A stretch of DNA of 64,000 bases from Maea johnstoni. Its lineage: Eukaryota > Annelida > Polychaeta > Spionida > Magelonidae. The notes under the pieces were generated by a model. It had not been told where the DNA came from. It searched no databases and worked only from the letters and a program-made list of their open reading frames with translations. Made by a program: the position numbers and the translations under genes. Where the stretch lies: assembly GCA_963942565.1 (NCBI GenBank), contig OZ012699.1, forward strand, positions 29,042,131 to 29,106,130. Direction: 5' to 3'. Position 1 is the first letter of the stretch. The number at the start of each line of letters is the position of its first letter. This document shows positions 22,523 to 32,300 of the stretch, piece by piece.

Positions 22523-24084
22523 TCAAGTCCAACATGTTTTCAAAATATTCTTAGTGATGACTAACAAATCTTGATAAAGCTGTTGAATACCTTTTACATG
22601 CAAAACATCTCCTCTGAAATAAAGTTGATAGTCAACCTCCTCTTCTTTCTCCTCTTCTTCCATACATTGAGCAACCGTGAATGCGGTCCACAGTGCATTT
22701 TCTACATCATAGCATTGTAGCATGTACATGAATTTGGAATCCATGTCATTTACCGTGTCGATCCATTCGCCGAAGACAAAAACCGTGGTCGTTTCTCCCT
22801 CGTAAGTGAACATTTCCAGTAGATCGGACATGTCATAAGGCATCGGAGAAGTCGCCTGCCACTGGTTGTAGCCTCCGGTCAAGAGGTCAATGAAGTACAT
22901 TTGGTCGTAGTACTCGTACTCATGAAAGTAACGGTGCGTGAAGTGTCCTAGTCCTGTCACATACAGGTGATCCTTGACAATAACAAACATGCAGTCCACA
23001 CTCACGTGCAAATACTTATCAAAATCAGTTATTAGGGGTATCACATGTATCATGTCCTCATTTTCAAGGTAATCGCGATGTTTCAGCCAGTCTCCTCTAC
23101 AGCATTCATGGAAACAAAGACTATTCTCTTCGAAATTCAAGCAGAGGATTGAATTTTTTGGCTGTGCTGCATGCAGATCTCTGCATCTCAGTCCATTTGA
23201 ATAAACACTACTAACACCCAAAGTGGTTATACACCATTTATTCTCATTGATGAAGTATGCTAGAATTGAGTGCATCGGTGACTCTTCCTCCGGGATTATC
23301 AGGATAGCCTGCTGCGGTGCTCCCCTGCGAGTTCGCGATGGAGAGACCACAGTCTGCAGTACCTGCATCATCACATCCTTGCATTCAGGAAGTTGCAAGA
23401 GAGGCTCACTGTCCATCTTTCTGACCATCACCTCATTGCCTATGTTCCCCCAGCGGACCAATTTGAGCAATTCTCGAAGGAAGGCAACTCTTGAGTCGGT
23501 ATCATGTCTTGCCCACACTACAACCGCATCCAAAAGGTCAAAATCTGTAGCCCACACATCATCATCACCCACAATGTCTTTCAGGTTAGCCAGGGAGAGA
23601 GTAGGGAAATCTGGTGCCTGAGACATGGTAGTGAAGTTTGCCAACAGGATTCTTTTAGCAGCCTTGTGAAGTTTCGGAAGAGAGTAATATTCCGCCAATT
23701 GCATTAGAGGGAATAGATCATGCGACTTGATATTTTTCACTATGTGCTGCTCACACGATTCTTTAAGGGCTGACAAGAGAAGGTACTCAGAAGCTTTGAG
23801 AATTTCAATGACATCACCATCTCCTAGCTTAATTTCACCTACATATAAGTATGCAATAATCTTTTCCATAACTTCTGCAGAACAGCAGTCCAAGTCCACT
23901 ACATTTGAGGCACACTCTTTCATTCCACTGTTGAAGAGAGATCGGAAATACTGAGATCCAGCTGCCATGATCAAACGATGAACATGGATTGTTGTTCCTT
24001 GCACTCGTATTGACAAGTCGCACATTTCTTTCTCTTTCTGCATTTGGTGCAGAAAACCTGCCATATTCTCCAGATTCTTACATC
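22523..24084 (-). CDS. BTB-Kelch copy 1, main exon (5' end cut off)
   Basis: The protein resembles KLHL/KBTBD-type substrate adaptors, which in known cases bind Cullin-3 through the BTB and present targets for ubiquitination. Visible parts are a BTB domain (CDLSIRVQGTTIHVHRLIMA to about residue 120), a BACK domain (to about residue 235), and diverged Kelch blades including LYVTGLGH, FIDLLTGGYNQW, VFVFGE and CYDVENALWTAF. It lacks a 10-residue stretch after VVSP that copy 2 has. A Gypsy element has entered the coding exon at 24084/24085: the first 25 codons now lie 13.4 kb away at 37487-37563. The frame left here has its first ATG at 24064 (MAGFLHQMQK), just before the BTB domain. As it stands, normal expression from the native promoter should be lost or strongly altered. 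Confidence 0.8.
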
Positions 24085-24645
24085 TGTGGCAGGACACTAA
24101 ACACTAGGCCGTGACGTGCAGTGCCTGTTAGAGTTATTTATACATCACCAGCTGGTTAAGGCCAGTAATCATATATGCAAACAACACCCCTACCATTCAT
24201 CTCCCCCCGCGGCGGCCATGTGCTCCCCTCCCAGTCCCCCTACACCTAACTACCCACCTTTAGGCTATTCACAGTTGCTGAAATAGAATACAATACAGTC
24301 CTGAAAGAACAATAAACTCACCTTTTGTTCCCGCTCTTCTGGCTCAGCACTCTCTCGGGTCGTTGCCCAACCTCTGGGACTTCTCGTCGTCTCTGATGGG
24401 ATTTGTTCCAGCGGCTGCCCTCACAAATTCAATGGAAGTTCTTCTCACCATTCGCGACGTGACCTTCTTCTTCAATTCTCTCCACCCGTCTGTCACATGA
24501 CCCTCTGCAGGAAGTCGTCATCACCAACCAGTGCCCTACTCCACTTCTCCCCCCACTCTATCTTCCCTCCCAAGGCCAACCGCTGTCCCACTTCTCCACC
24601 CTCAGCAACAGGGTTCTCCCGCCGCCCGGGCTCCCCCGTTACACA
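24085..24645 (-). repeat. 3' LTR of the Gypsy element
   Basis: 559-561 bp. On the minus strand it starts TGTAACGGGGG (after a G-rich tract that serves as the polypurine tract, 24646-24654) and ends CCTGCCACA. By eye it is identical to the other LTR. A TATAAATAA box lies at 24142-24134 (minus strand), about 50 bp from the LTR end, directed toward the BTB-Kelch exon. Confidence 0.9.
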
Positions 24646-25520
24646 CCCCCCCACTTGCACTAGACGCCCTCGTCTAGCTGGGACCCCCCCCTCCCCTGCC
24701 CAAAAATAACAGAATTACCTAACAAAAAGGGACTAACAGGGTGATCTAAACTGGTTGGCCTCTACCTAACACTACCCTACTGAGCCCACAGCCTCCAAAG
24801 CCCAAACACATCCACCTACTCTACTCCAGGCTGTGGGACCTCTCTAAAAACTGAATTAAAAACTTCTTTTCTCTTTGGTTATTTTGGGTATAAAAATATC
24901 TTTAATCATCCCCCGGGCCAACTTTTGTACACTATAAAAATACTAATCATTCGAAAAAGATAAAAAACTTCCCCCCTCGGGTCCTACAAAGCTTAAACCC
25001 CTCCAGGGACCCACCACACTCATCAACCAACCACAGGACCCTTCCCAATAAAAAACTAATTAAAAAGGGACTACCACGGGGCTTGGGATTGGACTTTGTC
25101 CCGTCTCCCCAAACTACCTACACTACTAATAAATATATATAAAACTCTGATTCTCCTCCTGAGCCGGACTCCAAGGCCACACCCTCCTACCCTCACTTCC
25201 TACCAGTCCGGCTCCCCACCACTTCTTTTCTTTATAACAGCCATATCTGATCCGTTTTATCTATTTTTTTTTTCTTAGTTTAATAAATAAATATATATAC
25301 TCCCCCCATGCACTACCCCTTCCCCATAGGAACCCCCAAGCCCTGCCCTATAAAATTTTCCAAAAAGTCGCTGCCTTTGGCCCGCTGGGCCCGCCAGCCT
25401 ACACCTTCCATAAAGTCATTTAAAAATATATGAGGGATGGACCCAAAAATTACTGCAGTCCATCCCCCTCTCCTACTAGCTATGTACATCTATTTACAAG
25501 GCACCCTGGGAGCCAGTCTC
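24646..25520 (-). other. Element 3' untranslated region
   Basis: C-rich on the plus strand, between the third frame and the 3' LTR. No domain-bearing frame seen. Confidence 0.5.
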
Positions 25521-27587
25521 CTAGGAGCGCGCCCCCAGGAGCCCTCCCAAGCACTCCGCCAGCCGTCGGCTGCCCTCCTCTAATCTACCTATTTTCTGCG
25601 TGAGTGCTCGGATCTCTTCATCCCTCCAGCGACATCCGGCACACGCAGGGGTCCTCCCTTGGCCCCCCCCCGCGAGCCTCGTGCAGTCGCTCCCACCCCC
25701 TCGGCCTGCTCCGGCCCCCGGCCGGGCCTCCTCTGACTCCTTCTCCACGCTCCCTCCTGCCTCGAACCTAACTCCTCGGGCCCTTCCCCGGCCCAACCCT
25801 CGGGACGGCCCCTCCTGGACCACTGGGACCCCCCTCCCCGCAATGCCGGCCTCCGCGGAGCTCGCGGCACTGTCCGGGGCCCGTACCCCAGTACCAGGCG
25901 CCTGACCCACTACTTCCGCCGGTGGCGGCGCGTTCTCTCCCCTCGGGGGACGCTTGTTTGGCATGATAATGGACGTGGGGATCTCCGCCGGGACCACCCT
26001 CTCCAGGGGTGCCCGGTCCCCATGCCCATACTGTACGATGTGGGACGCGACCCGATCTCGGCGATTGGACACCATCCCACACCACCCGCAATACCACTGC
26101 ACGGCCTGGGCCTGTGAGCCGTGCAGGGCCACCCAATGGCGCCCTAACGCCTGCCAAGTATTATACACTCGGAAACTTCTTAGGCAGGCCGCCACTGGAC
26201 AACGATAAAACCCCCATTTAAATTCCCACTGGACGCCCTGCCAGTCTATATAAAGACCGTCAGACGTCCACGTGCCCCCATAGGCCAAACGGGGTACTAT
26301 CGGCCCCTCTGTCGGCTCTACCCGCCGCTCGGGCTCTCTCCAACTCTCGGCCACCGCACGCATGCGACCCGAACCCGCTGTGGGCACGTCAAGCAGTGGC
26401 TGCACACCGGCGACCGCAGCCCCGGTGGCCCGACTGTCCTTGGGACGCGCCCCCCCCTGGGCCCGACTGGGCTCACTGCCCGCAGGCAGGAGCACCGGTA
26501 TACCGGCTCCTCCAGTTCCCCTTACTGATCCCACCGGGTCCACCATGGGACTCTCCGGCTGTCTATCCCCCCCCTCTTCCGGCTCCTCATCGGGACCCCC
26601 CTTCCGCTTCCCAGAGACCACCCCTACCTCCTCCGGGCCTATGGGCTCCCACTGGCGCCCCTGTGCAGCCTGCACCCCCCCTAATCTAGGCCGCGTCTCT
26701 ATCCGTCTTCCCCCCTCTCCTGGCCCTCTCCCGCGGCCCACTCCGGACCTCTTTAATCCCACCCAGTCCTCCCCTCCCACTACCTCTCTCTCCGCACCCT
26801 GACTCGAAGGTGGCGCCACCCCGCTGCCCGCGGGTCGCCTCTCCTCCGTCCGACCTGTCTCTCCACCCCCCTCCCTCGCCTCCGAGCTGACTGGAGAAGG
26901 CACCCCCCTGGACGTACCAGGTTGCCCATCCCCACGCTCTTCCGCCGGCCCATCCTCCCCCTTCCCCTGCAGCTCTGTGGCCCCACCAGGCTGCTCCTCA
27001 CCTTCCTCGCTCGCCGCTCCCTCGGGCCACACCCCCATCCTTACTAACTCCTTCCTGAACAAAACCCTTGCTTTGGACCACGCTACCTCATCTCTGTAAA
27101 TTTCAAACATCCCATCTAAAGATTTCTCTTCCTCCGTCACCGGATCCTCCCTTTCCCGAGGAACCTCCTTCCCCTTTGTGGGACTCCCCTGGTCCATAGG
27201 GCTCCCCACCTCCGCGGGACCCACCTTCCCCCCGACACCTCCCCCTGCCGCGCTGGCCCCCCCTCCCGCACTGTCCTCCCCCTCGGTCCCATCTAAGATT
27301 CGGTCCCAATCTTCCTTTCCTCCCCCCAACTCGCTATCTGCGGACCCCGCAGACCCAAGAACCGAATCGGTAGACTCTACCTCAGTGGGTGTAATATTTC
27401 CCGCCTCTGGCGATGCGGGACATACCCCCCCGTCCCTCACAACTGGCGACTCCCCCCCCACGGCTCCCTTCCCCCCTTCCCCCGGCTCCAACGGGGGCTC
27501 AACCCCCTGACCGGACGGTACCTGACTAGCCTTCAGCTCCCCCACCACCCTTTTTAGGCATTCTATCTCTAACCGGAGGGCCTCCAT
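25521..27587 (-). CDS. Gypsy third frame: C2H2-like zinc-finger protein
   Basis: About 688 residues from MEALRLEIECLKR. It occupies the place where some Gypsy elements and retroviruses keep an envelope gene, but shows no credible signal peptide, transmembrane segment or envelope motif. Instead it has a short N-terminal coiled coil, a long Gly/Glu/Pro-rich low-complexity middle, two C2H2-like fingers (YRCPVAACLRSF with H-x4-H at about 26.12-26.21 kb; WYCGWCGMVSNRRDR with H-x5-H at about 26.03-26.10 kb), and a C-terminal coiled coil (CRWRDEEIRALTQKIGRLEE). Nucleic-acid binding is inferred. The frame extends 23 codons upstream, but that part is encoded by a pyrimidine tract and splice acceptor and is probably not translated. 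Confidence 0.65.
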   Translation of the reverse strand: MEALRLEIECLKRVVGELKASQVPSGQGVEPPLEPGEGGKGAVGGESPVVRDGGVCPASPEAGNITPTEVESTDSVLGSAGSADSELGGGKEDWDRILDGTEGEDSAGGGASAAGGGVGGKVGPAEVGSPMDQGSPTKGKEVPREREDPVTEEEKSLDGMFEIYRDEVAWSKARVLFRKELVRMGVWPEGAASEEGEEQPGGATELQGKGEDGPAEERGDGQPGTSRGVPSPVSSEAREGGGETGRTEERRPAGSGVAPPSSQGAEREVVGGEDWVGLKRSGVGRGRGPGEGGRRIETRPRLGGVQAAQGRQWEPIGPEEVGVVSGKRKGGPDEEPEEGGDRQPESPMVDPVGSVRGTGGAGIPVLLPAGSEPSRAQGGARPKDSRATGAAVAGVQPLLDVPTAGSGRMRAVAESWREPERRVEPTEGPIVPRLAYGGTWTSDGLYIDWQGVQWEFKWGFYRCPVAACLRSFRVYNTWQALGRHWVALHGSQAQAVQWYCGWCGMVSNRRDRVASHIVQYGHGDRAPLERVVPAEIPTSIIMPNKRPPRGENAPPPAEVVGQAPGTGVRAPDSAASSAEAGIAGRGVPVVQEGPSRGLGRGRARGVRFEAGGSVEKESEEARPGAGAGRGGGSDCTRLAGGGQGRTPACAGCRWRDEEIRALTQKIGRLEEGSRRLAECLGGLLGARS

Positions 27588-27590
27588 CCG

Positions 27591-27640
27591 ACTGAAAAGG
27601 AAATAAAAGAAAAGAAAAAGCGAGAGCGTATAAGCAAAAA
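27591..27640 (-). promoter_or_regulatory. Splice acceptor before the third frame
   Basis: On the minus strand a long pyrimidine tract (CTTTTTCTTTTCTTTTATTT) ends CCTTTTCAG at 27592, followed four bases later by the ATG of the third frame at 27587. Errantiviruses and retroviruses make their third gene from a spliced subgenomic RNA, so the placement is what that strategy would need. The donor has not been located. Confidence 0.55.
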
Positions 27641-27659
27641 TAAAATGAACGCACATATA

Positions 27660-29150
27660 TCACCACAGGAGCATACATCACATAGCAGCCACGGCTCAAT
27701 CGAACCGGGCCGAACACAAAGAAGAACACTCGTCCAATTAAGACGACAGGGACAATACTATTTCACTTTATTATTATTGTTATTTTTAACTTAAACTATT
27801 GCTTTATGGCTTAACACTTATTTCCAACGCGATATATACTTTAACGCTTAACAAGACTCCGATTTCCACCCGAATTGACAGCAGGCGGTCTATGACTAAC
27901 TCATCAGAAGTATGACTGAATGGCTGCCGGAATGGAAGAGGAATGGGTGGAGGAATATTCCAGCAGAAACACCCATGATATTTTAAGGAGAATATTAGTT
28001 AAACAAGCGACGGGCAGTGTGGACGCCAACTGACGCCCCCCGTCAACCTGAAAGGAAGAAGAAACTGCATCCCACAATGCTCTGTGACATGCGGCGGAGG
28101 AACACAGACGAGATCCCAGGACTCGCCCCACCCACGCCCGCCAACGAAGGGAAAGACTGCATTTGGTCCGAGCAGCTGGACACCGGCCAAAAGACCAGCG
28201 GCTGCAAGCGGAAACAAGAACAACACGGCCAGCGTCACCCCGACCACTCCACGACTTCTTCCACCAGATCACATTCGCCCCTTTTATGCCGTAACAAACG
28301 GAAGACGAGAAGAAACTTCCCTGATTTGACAGACAAACAGTTGAGGGACTATGAATCGGCAGCAACCGAGCTCGAGAAGAGGTTTGACCCTCCTGGAAGC
28401 GAGCTACTGCACCTAAAGAACCCCGGAACGTCCACACAGCACTCCTCCGGCCCCTCCCTCCGCCGTCAACAACAGGTGGCGCTCTGATCAAGATGAGCAC
28501 CAGGAAGACCTACACAGCAAACTAAAAAGGAAAAAGAAAAAGGAAGGCCTCCCGCGGCCCGCGCCACCGTTCTTCGGACACCTTGGTGGCATCGGCGCTA
28601 ACCACGAGAGACTACTTGCAGTACTTATTGACTGCCACCGCTACGCCCGGCTACCTACAAGGAAAGGATAACAGAAGAAAAACAAGCACCACTACACAGG
28701 AGTAGGCAGGAGAATTGGAGGACCCAATCTCCCCTCCCCTGTTCCCCCTATCTCCTCAAACAGTCAGCCAATTTCACCAGCACAACCACTTCCCTTTTTC
28801 GCGGCATACCACTGTGGGAGGCAGACTAATAATCGGGCTGAACGGCACCTGCGCCAGGACCATTTTATGGAAAACAAACCAACAATAGAGCTGAGACAGT
28901 ACCGATTGTCCGCCCCAAGCAGGACAAACTCCGGAAGCAGCTGGCTAAGACACCATGTGGAACCGGTGTGCTATCAAGAGAGCAAGGACCTCAAGGCCCA
29001 GTCCCCAGATACCATGACTGCTTTATACCTGGAAACAACAGAGAACATTTCCTGAAACAGAAACAAGGATTATTTTACAAGATTCATCAAAATAAAACAT
29101 AAAATAAACGCCCTCAAATATCCATATTCAGCCAGAACCTCCCTGAACTA
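27660..29150. other. AT-richer island inside the Gypsy element with an antisense gag-like motif
   Basis: Composition changes sharply here: the G-rich bias of the element's coding strand disappears. On the plus strand, opposite to the element, about 28.34-28.42 kb encodes RDYESAATELEKRFDPP, close in spirit to the capsid motif YDYLVGVLEKKFDPPE of this element's own gag. This suggests a fragment of another Gypsy gag nested in inverted orientation. I see no clear borders or target duplication. Confidence 0.35.
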
Positions 29151-29334
29151 ATTGATTTATCCCTTATTACCACCGCTCGCTTATTCCGAGCTTTCCTCCA
29201 CACCTCCTCCGGCCATCCACACTCCCAGCTCCCTCCACACTCCCCAACCCTGCAAGCGAACCCCATTCCCGCCCATATCGCTTCAACCCCGTGGAGCCCC
29301 CTCCCCCCCCCTTTTTCTTGTTCTTATACTACCA

Positions 29335-32300
29335 CTACCCGTCAGCCCCTCCTGGAGCCAGATCCACTGCCCCCCCTCGCCTTGGAGGCCTGGGCCCTCT
29401 CCGCCCAGCTCCGCGCTCGGCCTCCCGACCCTCTCGGTCCATTATCTCCCCTATTTTGACCCTGGGGCGCTCCGGCCCAGGTTTCTTTACCACAGGCACA
29501 CCCTCCCCTTCTTTATCAAGCCACCCCTCAGGCTTCTCCTCCGCCTGGAACTGCTTTAGATAGTCTATATGTACAACCTTGGTCTTCCCATCACTAGTGG
29601 CCTGAATCCGATAGGTCACCGGACTCAGCTGCTGTACCACCAGAAAGGGCCCCGTATGGGGTCGGCCGAATTTCTTATTCTTCGGGGTGTAGAAGTACCA
29701 CACCCAATCACCCCTACGGAAGGAGCGGTCATGGGCTCGTCGGTCGTACACACTTTTCTGTCGCTCAGCCGCCCGTTTGAGCCGGTCCCGAGCATAGTGG
29801 TACGCCTCCCCCAAGTGTTCCCTCAACTTCAATGCATACTTGGCCGTACAGACCACATCACCCGAAGCCCGGGGTAGCCCTGCCATAATCTGGACAGGTG
29901 CGGTCACCTCACGGCCGAACATAAGCAAGTTTGGGGTGCACCCCGTGCTCTCATGGGGCGTGGCACGATACGCCATAGTCATATATGGTAAGTGATCGTC
30001 CCAGTCGGTTTTGTGGTCATTGACATATCCAGCCAACATCTTCTGGACGGTGCGGTTAAACCGCTCCACCATGCCGTCTGACCGGGGCATATATGGGGTT
30101 GTGCGAGTCTTATCTATCTCCAGCAGGGCACAAACCTGCTGGAACAACCGGGATTCAAAATCAGACCCCTGGTCGGAGTGTAATTGGTAGGGGGTGCCAT
30201 ATCGACAAATGACCTCCCTCACTAGGACGTCGGCCACCGTCATGGCTGTCTGGTCCGGTATAGCGAACGCCTCCACCCACTTGGTGAAATAATCGGCGAC
30301 AACCAGAATATACTGATTTCCCTCCTCTGGTCTAGGAAGGGGACCCATAATGTCCAACGCCATTCTCTCCAGGGGCATACCCACCGGGCGCTGCTCTAAT
30401 CTATTTCTTCGGGGCAACTTGCCCGCTTTCGTCCGAGCGCAGGTCTCGCACCAGGCACACCAATGTTTGATGTCCTGTGACATACCCATCCAGTAAAAAT
30501 GCTGGCGCACGTGCTCGAGGGTCCTATCTCGACCCAAATGGCCGCCCACCCGCGTGCCATGCAGACCCTTAAATATCTGCCGCCGCAAGCAAGCCGGGGC
30601 CACAAGCTGCCACACAACCTTGCTGGGCATGGCCGCGGGCCTAAATTTCCTGTACAGCACCCCATGGACCACCTCCAATTGGTCCCACTGCTGCACTAGA
30701 CCCTTAACCGTACGGCCCTCGCCCGCGAGCACCTCCGGCTCCGGCCGATCAGCCAACTCCTCCCTCCATTTTACTACGAGGGCCAGACTACGGTCCTCTA
30801 CCTGCCACCTACGCAGATCCTGGAGCTTCCAGGTCTCCAACCACTCCGCCGTCAGCACAGATATATCCGGCTCGGCCATACCCTCCACCGGCAGCTTCTC
30901 ATCGAGAACGTCCGGCCAGTCTTCCCCATCCTCGATAGGTCCCTCCCATTTTAACCCCGACCCCTCGTCGAGCGGCCACATTTCACCCTCCTCCCAGGCG
31001 GGCCGTCGGCCCCCCTCCCAACTCTCTATCTTACTAGGTTTTTCCTCCTTTTTGACCTCCATCGGGGTCATCTCTTCCTTTTTGACCTCCATCGGAGTCA
31101 TCTCCTCCTGTTTGACCTCCATCGGGGCCATCTCCTCCTGTTTGACCTCCATCGGGGCAGTCCCCAGACCCCCCACACCAGTCTCCTCCAGCCCAGACCC
31201 CACGGGATGGGCCCCCACGCTTACCACTTCCATTTCCCCACCCTGAGTCCCCAAGAGGGAGCCTTCGGCGCCCCTATTCCCCTCCATCTCAGTCGGCACC
31301 CCCCCGGGGCTTCCACCGGCTTCCCCATTTACCTGTCTCTCAGCCGCGCACCCCGGACAGGAGTAGCTCACCCCCTCCTGACTATAATGCGACTCCTCCT
31401 CCTCGGAGAGATTTACACACTCTCCATGGAACCATTCCCCACACTCGTCACACCCCACCATATAGCCTCCTCTCCAGGGCTCCCCACAGAAACAGTATTC
31501 ACCCCCATCCCCCACGTCGCCACTCAGGGGGTCCCCCTCCAACGGCACAGTCTCATCCAAGCCGGCCGGCAGCCGACCCGGACCGCTTGCCCCCTCCGGC
31601 TCCCGAGGTCCGTCCCCCTCCTCCCGGGGCCCAACCTCGCTATCCGCCTGCAACTGGGCCCTCTGCCGACGCGTAACAACCGCACCAGCGCGGCCCGGAC
31701 TGCACTGCTGGCAATCGTCTCTGGGGCAAGAGTGTCCCGCCCTCAAACGGGACAGGGCGTCGGCATTGGCATGCTTCTCACCGGGCCGGTGCTCGATCTC
31801 AAAGTCATAGGTCTCCAGGAGTGAGATCAACCGGGCATACATGCCCTCCGCGTCTTTAAAGTTGGTTAACCACTTCAGCGAAGCGTGGTCTGTACGGACC
31901 CTGAAGCGTCTACCATACAGGTACTGGCGGAAGTGCTTCACAAATTCCACCACCGCCAGACACTCCCTCCTCGTCGTGCAATACGCACGCTGCGCTCTAT
32001 TGAGAGTCTTACTGGCGTACGCTATTGGTCTCTCAACCCCTTCCTGTATTTGCGACAGAGCCGCGCCGATCCCAGTCCCACTGGCGTCCGTATCCAAGAC
32101 GAACAGGCCCTCCCTCAGGGGATAAGCCAAGACCGGGGCGCTAATCAGCTTCTGACGGATATCTTCGAAGGCCTCCTGCCTTTGCCGGTTCCAGCGGAAC
32201 TCGGCCCCCTTCTCGGTCAATTCTATGAGTGGGGCTGCCATTACCGAAAACCCCGGTATAAACCGACGGTAATACGAAGCAAACCCCAGGAACGACCGGA

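Noticed and set aside
27588-27656. Hydrophobic N-terminus of the third Gypsy frame as a signal peptide for an envelope
   Set aside because: It is encoded by the pyrimidine tract and splice acceptor; the rest of the protein has no transmembrane segment or envelope motif.
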